Shown here: in pieces, positions 19,032 to 27,626 of the stretch
Layout: every line of letters begins with the position of its first letter
Numbering within the stretch: position 1 is the stretch's first letter
Source of the DNA: Amycolatopsis sp. CA-230715
GTDB taxonomy: Bacteria > Actinomycetota > Actinomycetes > Mycobacteriales > Pseudonocardiaceae
NCBI RefSeq assembly: GCF_018736145.1
Contig: NZ_CP059997.1
Location: 62,001 to 126,000 of the forward strand
DNA length: 64,000 nt
Direction: 5' to 3'
Notes under the pieces: generated by a model
What the model saw: only the letters and a program-made list of their open reading frames with translations
Told to the model about the DNA's origin: nothing
Databases searched by the model: none
Translations under genes and position numbers: made by a program

Positions 19032-19070
19032 CTGAAGGCCACCATCACGGGCAGTGATGGTGGCCTTCAG
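19032..19070. terminator. Bidirectional terminator, 17-bp perfect stem
   Basis: CTGAAGGCCACCATCAC (19032-19048) pairs perfectly with 19054-19070 around a five-base loop, between two convergent genes. Its ends match the palindrome family seen at 31.2, 51.8 and 58.5 kb. Confidence 0.85.
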
Positions 19071-19085
19071 GGCGTGGAAACCCGC

Positions 19086-20078
19086 TCAGACGCGCGCCAT
19101 GCGGCGCACGACGCGCAGCGCCACCACGAGCAGTACCGCGGCCAGCACGACGAAGAGGCCGAACTCGGCGAGCTGGAAGAACCCGAGCCGCTCCGGGGGC
19201 TGGGTATCGCGGTAGTGCGCCACGATTCCGTTCTGCCGCAAGCAGGAGTAGTACTCCCCCGCGGAGCGGTACGAGCCGCTGCAGGAACGCGGGTAGTCCA
19301 TCGTGGTGCCCGCGCCGTCCAGATAACCGGAGTCGACCGTCAGCGTGTTGGGCGGCAGTTCGTTCGTCGCGGGGCCTTCCACGCCGAGCGGGCTCGTCTG
19401 CCGCACCGGGCTCTGGAAGTACGGGCGCACGAACCGTTCGATGCCCGCGCGCACCCCGACGAACAGCGCCGCCGTGACCCCCATCGACACCACGGTCCGG
19501 CGGCAGATCGCGCTCACCGCGAGCCCGAGCGCGAAGCCGAACAACGCGTACGCGGCCTGGGTGAGCGCGACGTCGTCGAAGTACGGCGACCGGAAGAGGT
19601 TGAACGCCGGGTACTGGGACGGCATTTCGAGGATGCGGTGCATCATGAACTCCGCGGTCACCCCGAGCGCCACGCTGAAGGCCACCGCGACGGCCGCGAG
19701 CACGGTCGTCTTGACCGCAAGCCAGCGCAGCGGGGACACGTCCTGGCTCCACACCAGCAGGTGCGTCCGCTGCTCGTACTCCTTCGACAGCAGCGGAGCC
19801 GCCCAGAAGACCGCGACGAGCCCGCTGAAGCCGAGGACCCCGGCGAGCAGGAGTTCCCCGACGTCCGAGACCTGCCGGACCCCTGGCAGGCCGATCCGGG
19901 CGTCACCCTGCCCGGCCACTTCGACCGAAACCCACAGCATCCCCGCGATGGCGGCGAGCACGAGCACGCCGGTGCCCACCAGCATCAGCCGGTGCTGGCG
20001 CGCGGTGACCCCGATCAGATCGCCCCAGCCGACCCGGGCGCGCGGTGACCGTTCGGCCACGACAGCGGTCGCGGTCAT
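19086..20078 (-). CDS. ABC-2 type transporter permease
   Basis: A 330-residue membrane protein with about six hydrophobic helices (first around LMLVGTGVLVLAAIAGML, last around AEFGLFVVLAAVLLVVALRV). The cytoplasmic string KEYEQRTHLLVWSQDVSPLRWLAVK after helix 2, broken up here as KEYEQRTHLLVWSQD then SPLRWLAVK, is typical of actinobacterial ABC-2 permeases. A large outer loop contains two Cys (in RSCSGSYR and YYSCLRQ) that may form a disulphide. It is the last gene of a GntR-ATPase-permease operon with four-base overlaps. Such YtrA-type systems often respond to cell-wall-active agents; that role is inferred. Confidence 0.85.
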   Translation of the reverse strand: MTATAVVAERSPRARVGWGDLIGVTARQHRLMLVGTGVLVLAAIAGMLWVSVEVAGQGDARIGLPGVRQVSDVGELLLAGVLGFSGLVAVFWAAPLLSKEYEQRTHLLVWSQDVSPLRWLAVKTTVLAAVAVAFSVALGVTAEFMMHRILEMPSQYPAFNLFRSPYFDDVALTQAAYALFGFALGLAVSAICRRTVVSMGVTAALFVGVRAGIERFVRPYFQSPVRQTSPLGVEGPATNELPPNTLTVDSGYLDGAGTTMDYPRSCSGSYRSAGEYYSCLRQNGIVAHYRDTQPPERLGFFQLAEFGLFVVLAAVLLVVALRVVRRMARV

Positions 20079-20974
20079 GCCCGTCCTCCCTTCCTGGTCC
20101 TGGCGAGCTGCGCCAGTACGAAGTCTTCGAGCGTCACCGGGCGCACCGTCCACGGCGCGGCGACGGCGGGCACCGGCTCGCCTTCGGGCAGCCGGACGAG
20201 GAAGGTCGACTGCTTGCCCCGGTGCCGTGCTTCCACCACCTCGCCCGGTCCCGGCGGCGCGTCGGCGGCCGGTCCCACGTAGTGCACGTGCGCCTGGAGC
20301 AGCTCGTCCATGTCGCCGTCGACGACGAGCCCGCCGTGCGCGAGCAGCAGCAGGTGATCGGCGACGCCGCCGAGCTCGGCCACCACGTGCGTGGAGAGCA
20401 CGACGGTCATGCCGCTCGCGTCGACCTCGGTCAGCAGTTCCGCCATCACCTCGCGCCGCACGAGCGGGTCGAGGTTGGCCAGCGGTTCGTCGAGCAGCAG
20501 CACGTCGGGGCGGGAGCCCACGGCGACCGCGAACGCGACCTGGGCCTGCTGACCGCCGGAGAGCTTGCCGCACGGGCGGTCGAGCGGGACCTCGAACCGG
20601 GTCAGCCAGTTGTGCGCCCGTTCGGCGTCCCACACCACGTTCAGCTTCGCCACGAGCCGCAGCAAATCCGGTGCCTTGAGGTGGCGGTAAACCGGCTTCT
20701 CCTGCGCCACGAACGCGACCCGGCCCTCGGTGGCCACCGATCCGTCGTCCGGGGTGAGCAGCCCGGCCAGCACGCTCAGCAGCGTGGTCTTCCCGGCGCC
20801 GTTGGCCCCGATCAACGCGGCCACCTTGCCCTTCGGCAGCTCGAACGAACAGTCGTTCAGCGCGACGTGTTCGGTCCGCTTCGGCAACAGCCTGCGATAG
20901 CGCTTGGTGAGGCCACCCGCCCGCAGCGCGACCTCGGCCACGCTGCCGACCTCATCGGCCACAGCGGTCGTCAT
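20075..20974 (-). CDS. ABC transporter ATP-binding protein
   Basis: A 299-residue ATPase that would energise the neighbouring permease. Walker A is LIGANGAGKTTLLS, the Q-loop is in VAFVAQEKPVYRHL, the signature is KLSGGQQAQVAFAVAVG, Walker B is VLLLDEPLANLD and the H-loop is VVLSTHVVAE. The C-terminal 70 residues extend beyond the core, as in drug or antibiotic ABC-2 exporters. It overlaps both flanking genes by four bases, so the GntR regulator, ATPase and permease form one translationally coupled unit. Confidence 0.95.
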   Translation of the reverse strand: MTTAVADEVGSVAEVALRAGGLTKRYRRLLPKRTEHVALNDCSFELPKGKVAALIGANGAGKTTLLSVLAGLLTPDDGSVATEGRVAFVAQEKPVYRHLKAPDLLRLVAKLNVVWDAERAHNWLTRFEVPLDRPCGKLSGGQQAQVAFAVAVGSRPDVLLLDEPLANLDPLVRREVMAELLTEVDASGMTVVLSTHVVAELGGVADHLLLLAHGGLVVDGDMDELLQAHVHYVGPAADAPPGPGEVVEARHRGKQSTFLVRLPEGEPVPAVAAPWTVRPVTLEDFVLAQLARTRKGGRA

Positions 20975-21360
20975 GCGATTTCCACCCCTTCTTCGGCGAG
21001 GACGACCCGGAGCAGGGCGTCCACGTCCTCGTTCTCCAGCCCCGCGGTCCTGGCCTTGGCGACCCAGTCGGCGAGGCCGGCGCGCAGCTCGGCCATCACC
21101 TCGGGGTCCACCGCGCCCAGTCCCGCCTTGACGAACGTGCCCGCCCCCTGGCGGGCCTCGACCAACCCGGCGAACTCCAGTTCGCGGTAGGCCTTCAGCA
21201 CGGTGTTGGCGTTGACGCCGCTGGTGGCGACCACGTCGCGCACCGTCGGCAGCCGGTCCCCCGGTCTCAGCCAGCCGAGCCGCAAGGCCTCCTTGACCTG
21301 CCGTACGAGCTGCAGGTATGCGGGGAGGCCGCCGGCACGGTCCACTCGGAACTCCACCAC
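20971..21360 (-). CDS. GntR-family regulator, YtrA type
   Basis: A compact 129-residue GntR protein: winged helix (LPAYLQLVRQVKEALRLG, then LPTVRDVVATSGVNANTVLKAYRELE and GLVEARQGAGTFV) plus a short dimerising tail, which is the YtrA layout. It is first in an operon with an ABC ATPase and permease and would repress it until its signal appears. Two adjacent GTG starts are possible; the second, at 21357, has slightly better spacing from GGAGG. A perfect inverted repeat lies just upstream. Confidence 0.88.
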   Translation of the reverse strand: MVEFRVDRAGGLPAYLQLVRQVKEALRLGWLRPGDRLPTVRDVVATSGVNANTVLKAYRELEFAGLVEARQGAGTFVKAGLGAVDPEVMAELRAGLADWVAKARTAGLENEDVDALLRVVLAEEGVEIA

Positions 21361-21377
21361 GGCACCTCCAAATTGTT

Positions 21378-21397
21378 CTAGTGAACTAATACACTAG
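21378..21397. promoter_or_regulatory. Likely GntR/YtrA operator
   Basis: CTAGTG-N8-CACTAG is a perfect inverted repeat 17 bp before the GntR start codon in an AT-richer patch. Autoregulation by the YtrA-type protein is the simplest reading. Confidence 0.6.
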
Positions 21398-21462
21398 TTG
21401 ACTGGATCGGAGGTGTCGTGTCAAGGTGTGATCGTTCGCCGGTTCGGGGCAGCGGACACCAC

Positions 21463-21494
21463 GGGTGGGGTGGCGATCGGGGGCCACCCCACCC
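21463..21494 (-). terminator. Terminator downstream of the SARP gene
   Basis: GGGTGGGGTGGC and GCCACCCCACCC form a perfect 12-bp stem with an eight-base loop, about 100 bp after the SARP stop codon and before the GntR promoter. Confidence 0.7.
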
Positions 21495-21591
21495 GATTAC
21501 CCGTCCACTTCAGACATTCCACTTAGGACAAACTCGCCACGGGGAAACTGTTCCCGTGCGCGCGACGGCACCAGCGCGCGGGAAGCGGTGC

Positions 21592-24528
21592 TCAGGCGGG
21601 GAAGGCGCGCACCTGGTAACCGTTTTCGGTGGCGGGCACCGCGGTCAGCCGCGGCGCGCGGGTCCGGGCGGCCTTTCCCCCGCTCGCCGCGGGCCCCACC
21701 GGGAACGGCTGGCCGGAGAACACGTCGAGTGCGGCGGCCGCCACCTCGGGCGGCGCGGTCTCGATGATCTCCTCGATGTCCTGCGCCCGCGGATCGCCGA
21801 GCTGCTTCATCACCACGACGGCGGATTCCCAGCAGCCGCGCGCGAGACCGGGGTGCCCCGCGGCGTTGAGCGTCTTGGCGAGGTCGACGTAGACGATCGC
21901 TTCCCAGCGCCGGTTGCCGAGCCGCCGGAACGCGCGCAACGCCTTCCCGAGCACCCTGATCGCGTTCGGGTAGCGGCCGGACGCGGCGTAGGCCCGGCCG
22001 AGGTTGTGGTCGTTCCGCGGGCCTTCGTCGGGATCGGCGAGCTCGGTGAACAGCACACTGGCCTGCTGGTGGCATTCCATCGCGCGCTCGGGATCGCCCG
22101 CGACGCAGTAGGCCATGCCGACGCTGTCGAGGTTCAGCGCGATACCGCGCTTGTACCCGACCTCGCGGCAGCGCTCCAGCGCCTCGGTGCCGTACCGGAT
22201 CCCGTTCTCGGGATCGCCCATCGAGGTGTGCGCCATGCCGAGGTTGCCCATCGCCATGCCCTGGCCCCTGCGGTCGCCGACGTCGCGGAAGCACGCGTGC
22301 GCGAGGCGGAAGTAGTGCTGGGCGGTCGCCCATTCGGCCTGGTCGAGGTGGAAGCAGCCCAGCGAGTTGAGGGTGTAGGCCTCCCCGGTGCGATCACCGG
22401 CCGCGCGGGCCGCGCGGCAGGCCAGCTCGAGGAATTCCAAGCCTTCCGGCCACGGGATCCGGCGTTCGAGGAAGGAGGTCATCCCGATCGCGATCCGCCA
22501 GGCGTACGCGCCCCAGCCGTGCGTCGCACCCCAGCTGATCGCGGATCGCAGGCAGTCGTACTCCTGCTCGAACCACCGCATCGCGGCGTCGTGGTCGGCG
22601 AAGGACGGCACCGGCCGCATCGCCTGGTACGGCTCGACGAAGGCCCGGCGCCGGTGTGGAAGCAGCGCCGTGTCGGCGCTGATCACGGCGTGCAGATACC
22701 AGTCGAAGACGCGGTTCAGCGCCGGTTCGACCTCCGCCGGGCTCTCGTTCCGCCGCGCCTCGTCGGTGGCGTACAACCGGATCAGGTCGTGCAGTTCGTA
22801 CCGCTCCGGGCGGCGCTGCTCCACCATGTGCGCGGCGACGAGCTGGTCGAGCGCGAGCTTCGCGCGCGGCACCGGCAGATCGGCGAGCGCCGCGACGGCC
22901 TCCACCGTGATGTCGTTCGCCGGGTACAGGCCGAGCTTGCGGAACACCGCGGCCGCACCGGGCTCGAGCGTGCGGTACGACCACGACAGCGCGGCGCGGA
23001 GATCGGTGTACGGGTCGTCCGCGCCGGCGCCGAAGTTGTCGAGCCTCGCCACTTCGTCGGCGAGCGCGTGCACGACCTCGGCGAGACTGCCCGCGCGCTG
23101 CGCGCGCTCGGCGACGATCGCCAGCGCCAGCGGCAACCGGTCGCACAGGTCCACCAGCCGGGCCGAAGCCGCCGGTTCGGCGCGAATCCGGTCCGCGCCG
23201 ACGCCGACCGCGAGCAGCGCCAACGCCTCGTCGTGGCCGAGGCGGCGCAGCGTCACCCGGTGCGCACCGTCCCGAATGGACAGTGGGCGGAGCTGGTTCC
23301 GACTGGTGACCACGACCAGGCTCCCGGAACCGGGCAGCAGCGGGCGCACCTGCTGGGCGTCGCGGGCGTTGTCCAGCACGATCAGCGCCCGCCTCCCGGC
23401 GAGGCTGCTGCGCAGCATGGCGGCGCGCTCGTCGAGTTCGGCCGGCATGTGCTCGTTCGACACGCCCAGCGAGCGCAGCAGGCTTTCCAGCGCGGCGGCG
23501 GCCTTGACCGGTTCGCCGGAGGAGAACCCGCGCAGGTTCAGGTACAGCTGCACGTCGGGGAAGCGGTCGCGCACCCCGTGCGCCCAGTGCAGCGCGAGCG
23601 TGGTCTTCCCGGTGCCGGCCGCCCCGTCGATCGCGACGATCGTGATCGGCGACGTGTCCACTGTGGACTTATCGGGGAGCAGGGCGTCGAGCGCTTCGAG
23701 GTCGCTTTCCCTGCCGGTGAACCTGGCGTTGTCGTGCGGTAGCTGGTGCGGCCCCGTCCCGGTCTCCCCCTTCGGCGGCGAAGGCTGCGAGACCGTGCCG
23801 TCGACGAGTACCGCGTGGTGGAGCCGCTGCAGCTCGTCACCGGGGTCGATCCCGAGCTCGTCACCGAGCAGCGCACGCACCCGCTGGTAGGCGGCGAGCG
23901 CGTCGGCGCGGCGCCCGGACCGGTGCAGCGCGGTGATCAGCCGGAACCACAGCGACTCGCGCAACGGGTAGGTGTTCGTCAGGTCCCACAGCTCGGCGAC
24001 GAGCGCGCCGGAGCGGCCCTGCGCCAGTTCGAGGTCGACCCGGCGCTCGGTCGCGGTGAACCACTCTTCGGTCAGCTTCGGGACCACGTCGCGGTCGATC
24101 CAGGTGGAGTCCACGCCGGTGAACGGCTGCCCGCGCCAGAGCCCGAGCGCTTCGCGCAGCAGCGCGAGCTCCTCGTCGACGGACGAGGCCTTGCGCGCGC
24201 GGTCGAGCGCGTCGCGGAACCGGAACAGGTCGACGGCGCCGGTGGGCAGGTCGATCCGGTAGCCGATGCCCGAGCAGGTCAGGATCCGCTCGTTGCCCAG
24301 CAGCCTGCGCAGGCGGGAGACGTAGGTGGCCAGCGTGCCCCTGGCGTCGGCGGGCAGCTGCTCGGTCCACAGCCGTTCGGCCAGCGCGTCGATCCGCATC
24401 GGCCTGCCACCCGACATCAGGAAGGCGGCCAGCAGCACCCGCAGGTGACCCGACGGCACCGACACCGGGCCGTCGGGTGCGGTGACCTCCCACGGCCCGA
24501 GAACCCGGAAGTCCATCTCCTGGTCCAC
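21592..24528 (-). CDS. AfsR/SARP-family transcriptional regulator with NB-ARC and TPR domains
   Basis: A 978-residue regulator in AfsR order. Residues 5-95 are an OmpR-like winged helix (FRVLGPWEVTAPDGP, then LRVLLAAFLMSGGRP), 100-245 the BTAD domain (WFRLITALHRSGRRADALAA), and about 265-600 an NB-ARC ATPase with P-loop GAAGTGKTT near 303-311, Walker B ALIVLDNA and the GSLVVVTSR sensor. The rest is TPR repeats (for example AYTLNSLGCFHLDQAEWATA). SARPs activate secondary metabolite clusters or global pathways; no biosynthetic cluster is adjacent, so it may act at a distance. The GTG at 24528 has a poor ribosome site and an ATG four codons inside is possible. Confidence 0.93.
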   Translation of the reverse strand: MDQEMDFRVLGPWEVTAPDGPVSVPSGHLRVLLAAFLMSGGRPMRIDALAERLWTEQLPADARGTLATYVSRLRRLLGNERILTCSGIGYRIDLPTGAVDLFRFRDALDRARKASSVDEELALLREALGLWRGQPFTGVDSTWIDRDVVPKLTEEWFTATERRVDLELAQGRSGALVAELWDLTNTYPLRESLWFRLITALHRSGRRADALAAYQRVRALLGDELGIDPGDELQRLHHAVLVDGTVSQPSPPKGETGTGPHQLPHDNARFTGRESDLEALDALLPDKSTVDTSPITIVAIDGAAGTGKTTLALHWAHGVRDRFPDVQLYLNLRGFSSGEPVKAAAALESLLRSLGVSNEHMPAELDERAAMLRSSLAGRRALIVLDNARDAQQVRPLLPGSGSLVVVTSRNQLRPLSIRDGAHRVTLRRLGHDEALALLAVGVGADRIRAEPAASARLVDLCDRLPLALAIVAERAQRAGSLAEVVHALADEVARLDNFGAGADDPYTDLRAALSWSYRTLEPGAAAVFRKLGLYPANDITVEAVAALADLPVPRAKLALDQLVAAHMVEQRRPERYELHDLIRLYATDEARRNESPAEVEPALNRVFDWYLHAVISADTALLPHRRRAFVEPYQAMRPVPSFADHDAAMRWFEQEYDCLRSAISWGATHGWGAYAWRIAIGMTSFLERRIPWPEGLEFLELACRAARAAGDRTGEAYTLNSLGCFHLDQAEWATAQHYFRLAHACFRDVGDRRGQGMAMGNLGMAHTSMGDPENGIRYGTEALERCREVGYKRGIALNLDSVGMAYCVAGDPERAMECHQQASVLFTELADPDEGPRNDHNLGRAYAASGRYPNAIRVLGKALRAFRRLGNRRWEAIVYVDLAKTLNAAGHPGLARGCWESAVVVMKQLGDPRAQDIEEIIETAPPEVAAAALDVFSGQPFPVGPAASGGKAARTRAPRLTAVPATENGYQVRAFPA

Positions 24529-24760
24529 CAGTGCTCAGCCCTCGCTCGCCACCGTCGGTGACCTTCGCGTCATTCCCGCACTCCCGCCGTGCCCGTTCAC
24601 CGCGCGCCTGGTCCGGATCGGCCAGGGCCTCCTCGCCCGCGGTTCGCGAGCGGGTACCCGGTCAGCGTAACCGGATGACAGGCCGTAGGTGAACAGTTAG
24701 CGAGAGAGGCCCGCGACCGTGCCCGAACCGACCCGATCGGGACTCGGCCGTGACATTGAG

Positions 24761-24774
24761 TGAGCGCCCGCTCA
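24761..24774. promoter_or_regulatory. Palindrome after the lysE gene
   Basis: TGAGCG-CC-CGCTCA lies just after the LysE stop codon. It could be a small terminator hairpin or a TetR-like site; no TetR gene is near. Confidence 0.35.
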
Positions 24775-24781
24775 GTCGGGA

Positions 24782-25393
24782 TCAGAGGCTGGTGAACGCG
24801 AGCTTCACCCCCAGCGCCACGAACGCGCCCGCGAAGGTGCGCCGCATCCACCTGAGCACCGACGGCCGCGAGAGCACCTTGTCCCGCACCGCGGCGGCGA
24901 CCAGCCCGTAGCCCGCGAACACCACGAACGTCAGCGCCATGAACACCGCGCCGAGTTCGAGCATGCGCGCGACCGGCGCCGGGTCCGCCGCGGCGACGAA
25001 CTGCGGCAGGAACGCCAGGAAGAAGATCGACAGCTTGGGGTTGAGGATGTTCACCAGCACGGCGGTGCCCGCGATCCGGACCGGCGACGGCGGGCTTGCC
25101 GCCTCGTCGACCTGCAGCGCGCCGCGTTCGGTGAGCGTGCCCCACGCGACGTAGAGCAGGTAGGCCACCCCGGCGTACTTGAGGACGTCGAACACCACGG
25201 GGCTGGTGTGCAGCAGCGCGGCGAGGCCGAGCACGGTGGCGGCCAGGTGCGGGACGATCCCGATCGTGCAGCCGAGCGCCGCCACGACGCTCGCGCGCCA
25301 GCCACGGGACAGCCCGGCAGCGAGGGTGTAGAGGACCCCGGTACCGGGCGACACCGTGACGATCAGCGCGGTCACCAGGAACTCGATGCTCAT
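24782..25393 (-). CDS. LysE/RhtB-family amino acid exporter
   Basis: A 203-residue membrane protein with about six helices. The N-terminal string LIVTVSPGTGVLYTLAAGLSRG contains the family SPGP-like motif (here SPGT), and GTAVLVNILNPKLSIFFLAF carries the conserved NPK. LysE/RhtB proteins export amino acids such as lysine, threonine or homoserine. Its start overlaps the stop of the B3/B4 gene by four bases, so the two are co-translated, and both are divergent from a MocR regulator, a common arrangement for amino-acid efflux units. The substrate is not known. Confidence 0.9.
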   Translation of the reverse strand: MSIEFLVTALIVTVSPGTGVLYTLAAGLSRGWRASVVAALGCTIGIVPHLAATVLGLAALLHTSPVVFDVLKYAGVAYLLYVAWGTLTERGALQVDEAASPPSPVRIAGTAVLVNILNPKLSIFFLAFLPQFVAAADPAPVARMLELGAVFMALTFVVFAGYGLVAAAVRDKVLSRPSVLRWMRRTFAGAFVALGVKLAFTSL

Positions 25394-26109
25394 GAACGCA
25401 CTCCGTCAAAGTCGAAGCCGAAGTCGAACCGCCGCGCGTCCGGCGCGATGCGCATCGATTGTCCACAGTGGACACCGAGGCCGTCGGCCAGCTCGCGTGC
25501 CAGCGCGCCGAGATCCTCGGACGCGGTGTCGTGCAAGGCTTCCGCGACGACGAGCACCCGATCGGTCCGGTCCGTGACGACCGAACGCGCGCTCTGCCGG
25601 AACGCCCAGCGCCGGGAGTGCGCGTGGCCGTCTTCGTCGACGTAGACGATTTCGCCCGGCGCCGGGTGTTCCGCGGTGCCCTGGAAGGTCTCGTACTTCT
25701 CGGTGCCGTGCGCGGGCCGGATCGCCAGCCCGCCCGCGATCCGGTCGACGTCGAGCGCGGCGACCGGGATCGCGAACCGCATCGAGACGAAGTTCAGGTA
25801 GTCGACGAGCGGGTGTCGCGCGGGCATCCCGCCGTGCTTGCGGTACCGGCGGAGCAGGGCCTCGGACGCGCACCGGTACTGGGTCGGTTTGAGGCCCATC
25901 TTCGCGAAGGCGTCGCGCCACGCGGCGATCTCGGACATCTCGGACTCGGCGCGCTCGGCGACCCTGGCGTCGACACCGGGGCGCAACGCTTCCTGGCGCG
26001 CTGTCGTGTCACCGAGGCCGAGCACGTCGTCGACGACCACGGCCACCGCGCGCAGCCCCGGGTGGGCGGCCCAGACCGCGTCGTCGTGCCGCAGGAAAAA
26101 GGGAGCCAT
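25390..26109 (-). CDS. B3/B4 domain protein (PheRS beta editing-domain relative)
   Basis: The 239-residue protein matches stand-alone B3/B4 domains, which derive from the tRNA-editing module of phenylalanyl-tRNA synthetase beta. Visible family strings are WRDAFAKMGLKPTQYRCAS, LVDYLNFVSMRFAIPVAALD, PGEIVYVDEDGHAHSRRWAF and VLVVAEALHDTA. Free-standing members are thought to bind or edit misacylated tRNA or related aminoacyl ligands; function is not settled. The ATG at 26109 has GGAAGG eight bases upstream, better than the GTG at 26118. Pairing with a LysE exporter hints at handling of an unwanted amino acid. Confidence 0.8.
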   Translation of the reverse strand: MAPFFLRHDDAVWAAHPGLRAVAVVVDDVLGLGDTTARQEALRPGVDARVAERAESEMSEIAAWRDAFAKMGLKPTQYRCASEALLRRYRKHGGMPARHPLVDYLNFVSMRFAIPVAALDVDRIAGGLAIRPAHGTEKYETFQGTAEHPAPGEIVYVDEDGHAHSRRWAFRQSARSVVTDRTDRVLVVAEALHDTASEDLGALARELADGLGVHCGQSMRIAPDARRFDFGFDFDGVRS

Positions 26110-26131
26110 ACCGCCCACCTTCCTGCCACAC

Positions 26132-26174
26132 TGGTCCGATGAACAGGTCCAACGGTGACACGGTTCAAAGGTCC
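26132..26174. promoter_or_regulatory. Three GGTCC direct repeats at the MocR start
   Basis: TGGTCC (26132-26137), AGGTCC (26145-26150) and AGGTCC (26169-26174) lie in the divergent start region between the B3/B4 and MocR genes. Repeats of a GGTCC core are, as I recall, typical of actinobacterial MocR sites. Confidence 0.5.
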
Positions 26175-27623
26175 ATAACTCCGGGCTCGGACTTCCTCCA
26201 GCTCGACGTGCGGCAGGCGCCCGCGGGCGGCCTGTCCGACTGGCTGGCCGGGCGGCTGCGGCTCGCGGTCTCCGACGGCAGGCTCCCGGTCGGCAGCAGG
26301 CTCCCGGCCACCCGCACCCTCGCCGCCGAGCTGGACGTGTCGCGCGGTGTCGTCACCGAGGCGTACCGGCGCCTGATCGAAGACGGGCACGCGGCAGGGC
26401 GCGGGCGGGGCGGCACCGTCGTCGTGGCCGCCCCGGTGGCGACCACCGCCGAGCCCGGCGCGGCGGCCGCGCGGCGCGACGGCACGCCCTCGGTCTTCCC
26501 CGCCGATCCCGGGATCGAGGTGTTCGACACGCTGCGCGCGGCACCGGCGAGGATCGACCTCTCCCCCGGTGTCCCCGATCTGGGCGCGTTCCCGCGCACG
26601 TCGTGGCTGCGGGCGGAACGCGCCGTGCTGAACGAGCTTTCGGCCGCCCACTTCGGCTACGGCGATCCCCGCGGCGCGCCGGCGCTCCGGCTGGCGATCG
26701 CCACCTGGCTCGCCCGCAACCGCGGCATCAGGGCCGATCCCGACGAGGTGATCGTGACCGCGGGGGTCTCGCAGGCGCTCGGGCTGTTCGCGCAGGTGCT
26801 GCGCGCCGACGGGCGCACCGCGATGGCGGTGGAGGACCCCAGCTCGCTCGGCGCGCGCCAGCACCTCGCGCACTGGGGGCTGGAAACCCCGCCCGTTCCG
26901 GTCGACGACGGCGGCCTCGTCGTGGACGCCCTGCGGGCGAACGGGGCGTCCGCCGTCCTGCTCACCCCCGCGCACCAGTTCCCCACCGGTGCCGTGCTCG
27001 ACGGCGAGCGGCGGCGCGAGCTCATGCGCTGGGCGGCCGAGGGCGGGATGGTGGTCGAGGACGACTACGATGCCGAACACCGCTACGACCGGCCGCCGGT
27101 GCCCGCACTGCGGGAAATGCTCCCCGAACAGGTCTGCTACGCGGGCAGCGTGTCGAAGTGGCTCGCACCGGCGCTGCGCGTCGGCTGGGTGCTCGCGCCC
27201 ACGCGGTACCACGACGCGATCGTCGCCGCGAAGCGCTACGCCGATCTCGGCAACCCCGTGCTGGCGCAACTGGTGCTGGCGAGGCTGATGGACTCCGGCG
27301 AGATGGAGCGGCAGCTGCGGTTCGCGCGCAGGCGGAACCGGCGCCGCCGCGACGCGATGATCGAAGCGATCGGCGCGTTCCTTCCCGGCGCGACCGTGCA
27401 CGGCGCCGCGGCCGGCCTGCATCTGATGGTCACCTTCGACACCGATCTGTCCGATGTGGACCTCGCGGCGCGGGCGCTGGCGCGCGGGGTCAAGGCGCAG
27501 CCGCTGTCCTGGCACGCCCAGCTGCCCTCTAAACCGGGACTGGTGCTCGGATACGCGGCGCGGACGCCGACCGAGATCGGCGACGGGATCGCCGCGCTCG
27601 GCCGCGTCGTGGCGGAAGCCTGA
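26139..27623 (+). CDS. MocR/PdxR-type GntR regulator with aminotransferase-like domain
   Basis: The 494-residue protein has an N-terminal GntR winged helix (LPATRTLAAELDVSRGVVTE, then AYRRLIEDG) and a fold-type I aminotransferase-like domain from about residue 125. PLP contacts are visible: GYGDPRGAPALR, MVVEDDYDAEHRYDR with the Asp that binds the pyridine nitrogen, and the Lys in AGSVSKWLAPALRVGW that would form the Schiff base. MocR proteins sense PLP or PLP-amino acid adducts and control nearby metabolic or export genes. Only 29 bp separate it from the divergent B3/B4-LysE operon, its probable target. Translation may be leaderless. Confidence 0.92.
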   Translation: MNRSNGDTVQRSITPGSDFLQLDVRQAPAGGLSDWLAGRLRLAVSDGRLPVGSRLPATRTLAAELDVSRGVVTEAYRRLIEDGHAAGRGRGGTVVVAAPVATTAEPGAAAARRDGTPSVFPADPGIEVFDTLRAAPARIDLSPGVPDLGAFPRTSWLRAERAVLNELSAAHFGYGDPRGAPALRLAIATWLARNRGIRADPDEVIVTAGVSQALGLFAQVLRADGRTAMAVEDPSSLGARQHLAHWGLETPPVPVDDGGLVVDALRANGASAVLLTPAHQFPTGAVLDGERRRELMRWAAEGGMVVEDDYDAEHRYDRPPVPALREMLPEQVCYAGSVSKWLAPALRVGWVLAPTRYHDAIVAAKRYADLGNPVLAQLVLARLMDSGEMERQLRFARRRNRRRRDAMIEAIGAFLPGATVHGAAAGLHLMVTFDTDLSDVDLAARALARGVKAQPLSWHAQLPSKPGLVLGYAARTPTEIGDGIAALGRVVAEA

Positions 27624-27626
27624 CGC

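Noticed and set aside
22394..23146. Long open frames antisense to or overlapping the SARP, nirB, nasA and other large genes
   Set aside because: They are Arg/Ala/Gly/Pro-rich shadows produced by high third-position GC, with no domain motifs and no ribosome sites.
21592..24528. The SARP gene as marker of a biosynthetic gene cluster
   Set aside because: Flanking genes are an ABC/GntR operon and a LysE unit; no synthases, tailoring sets or resistance genes form a cluster here.
24761..24774. TGAGCG-CC-CGCTCA as a TetR operator
   Set aside because: It directly follows the lysE stop codon with no TetR gene or promoter near, so a small terminator is the simpler reading.
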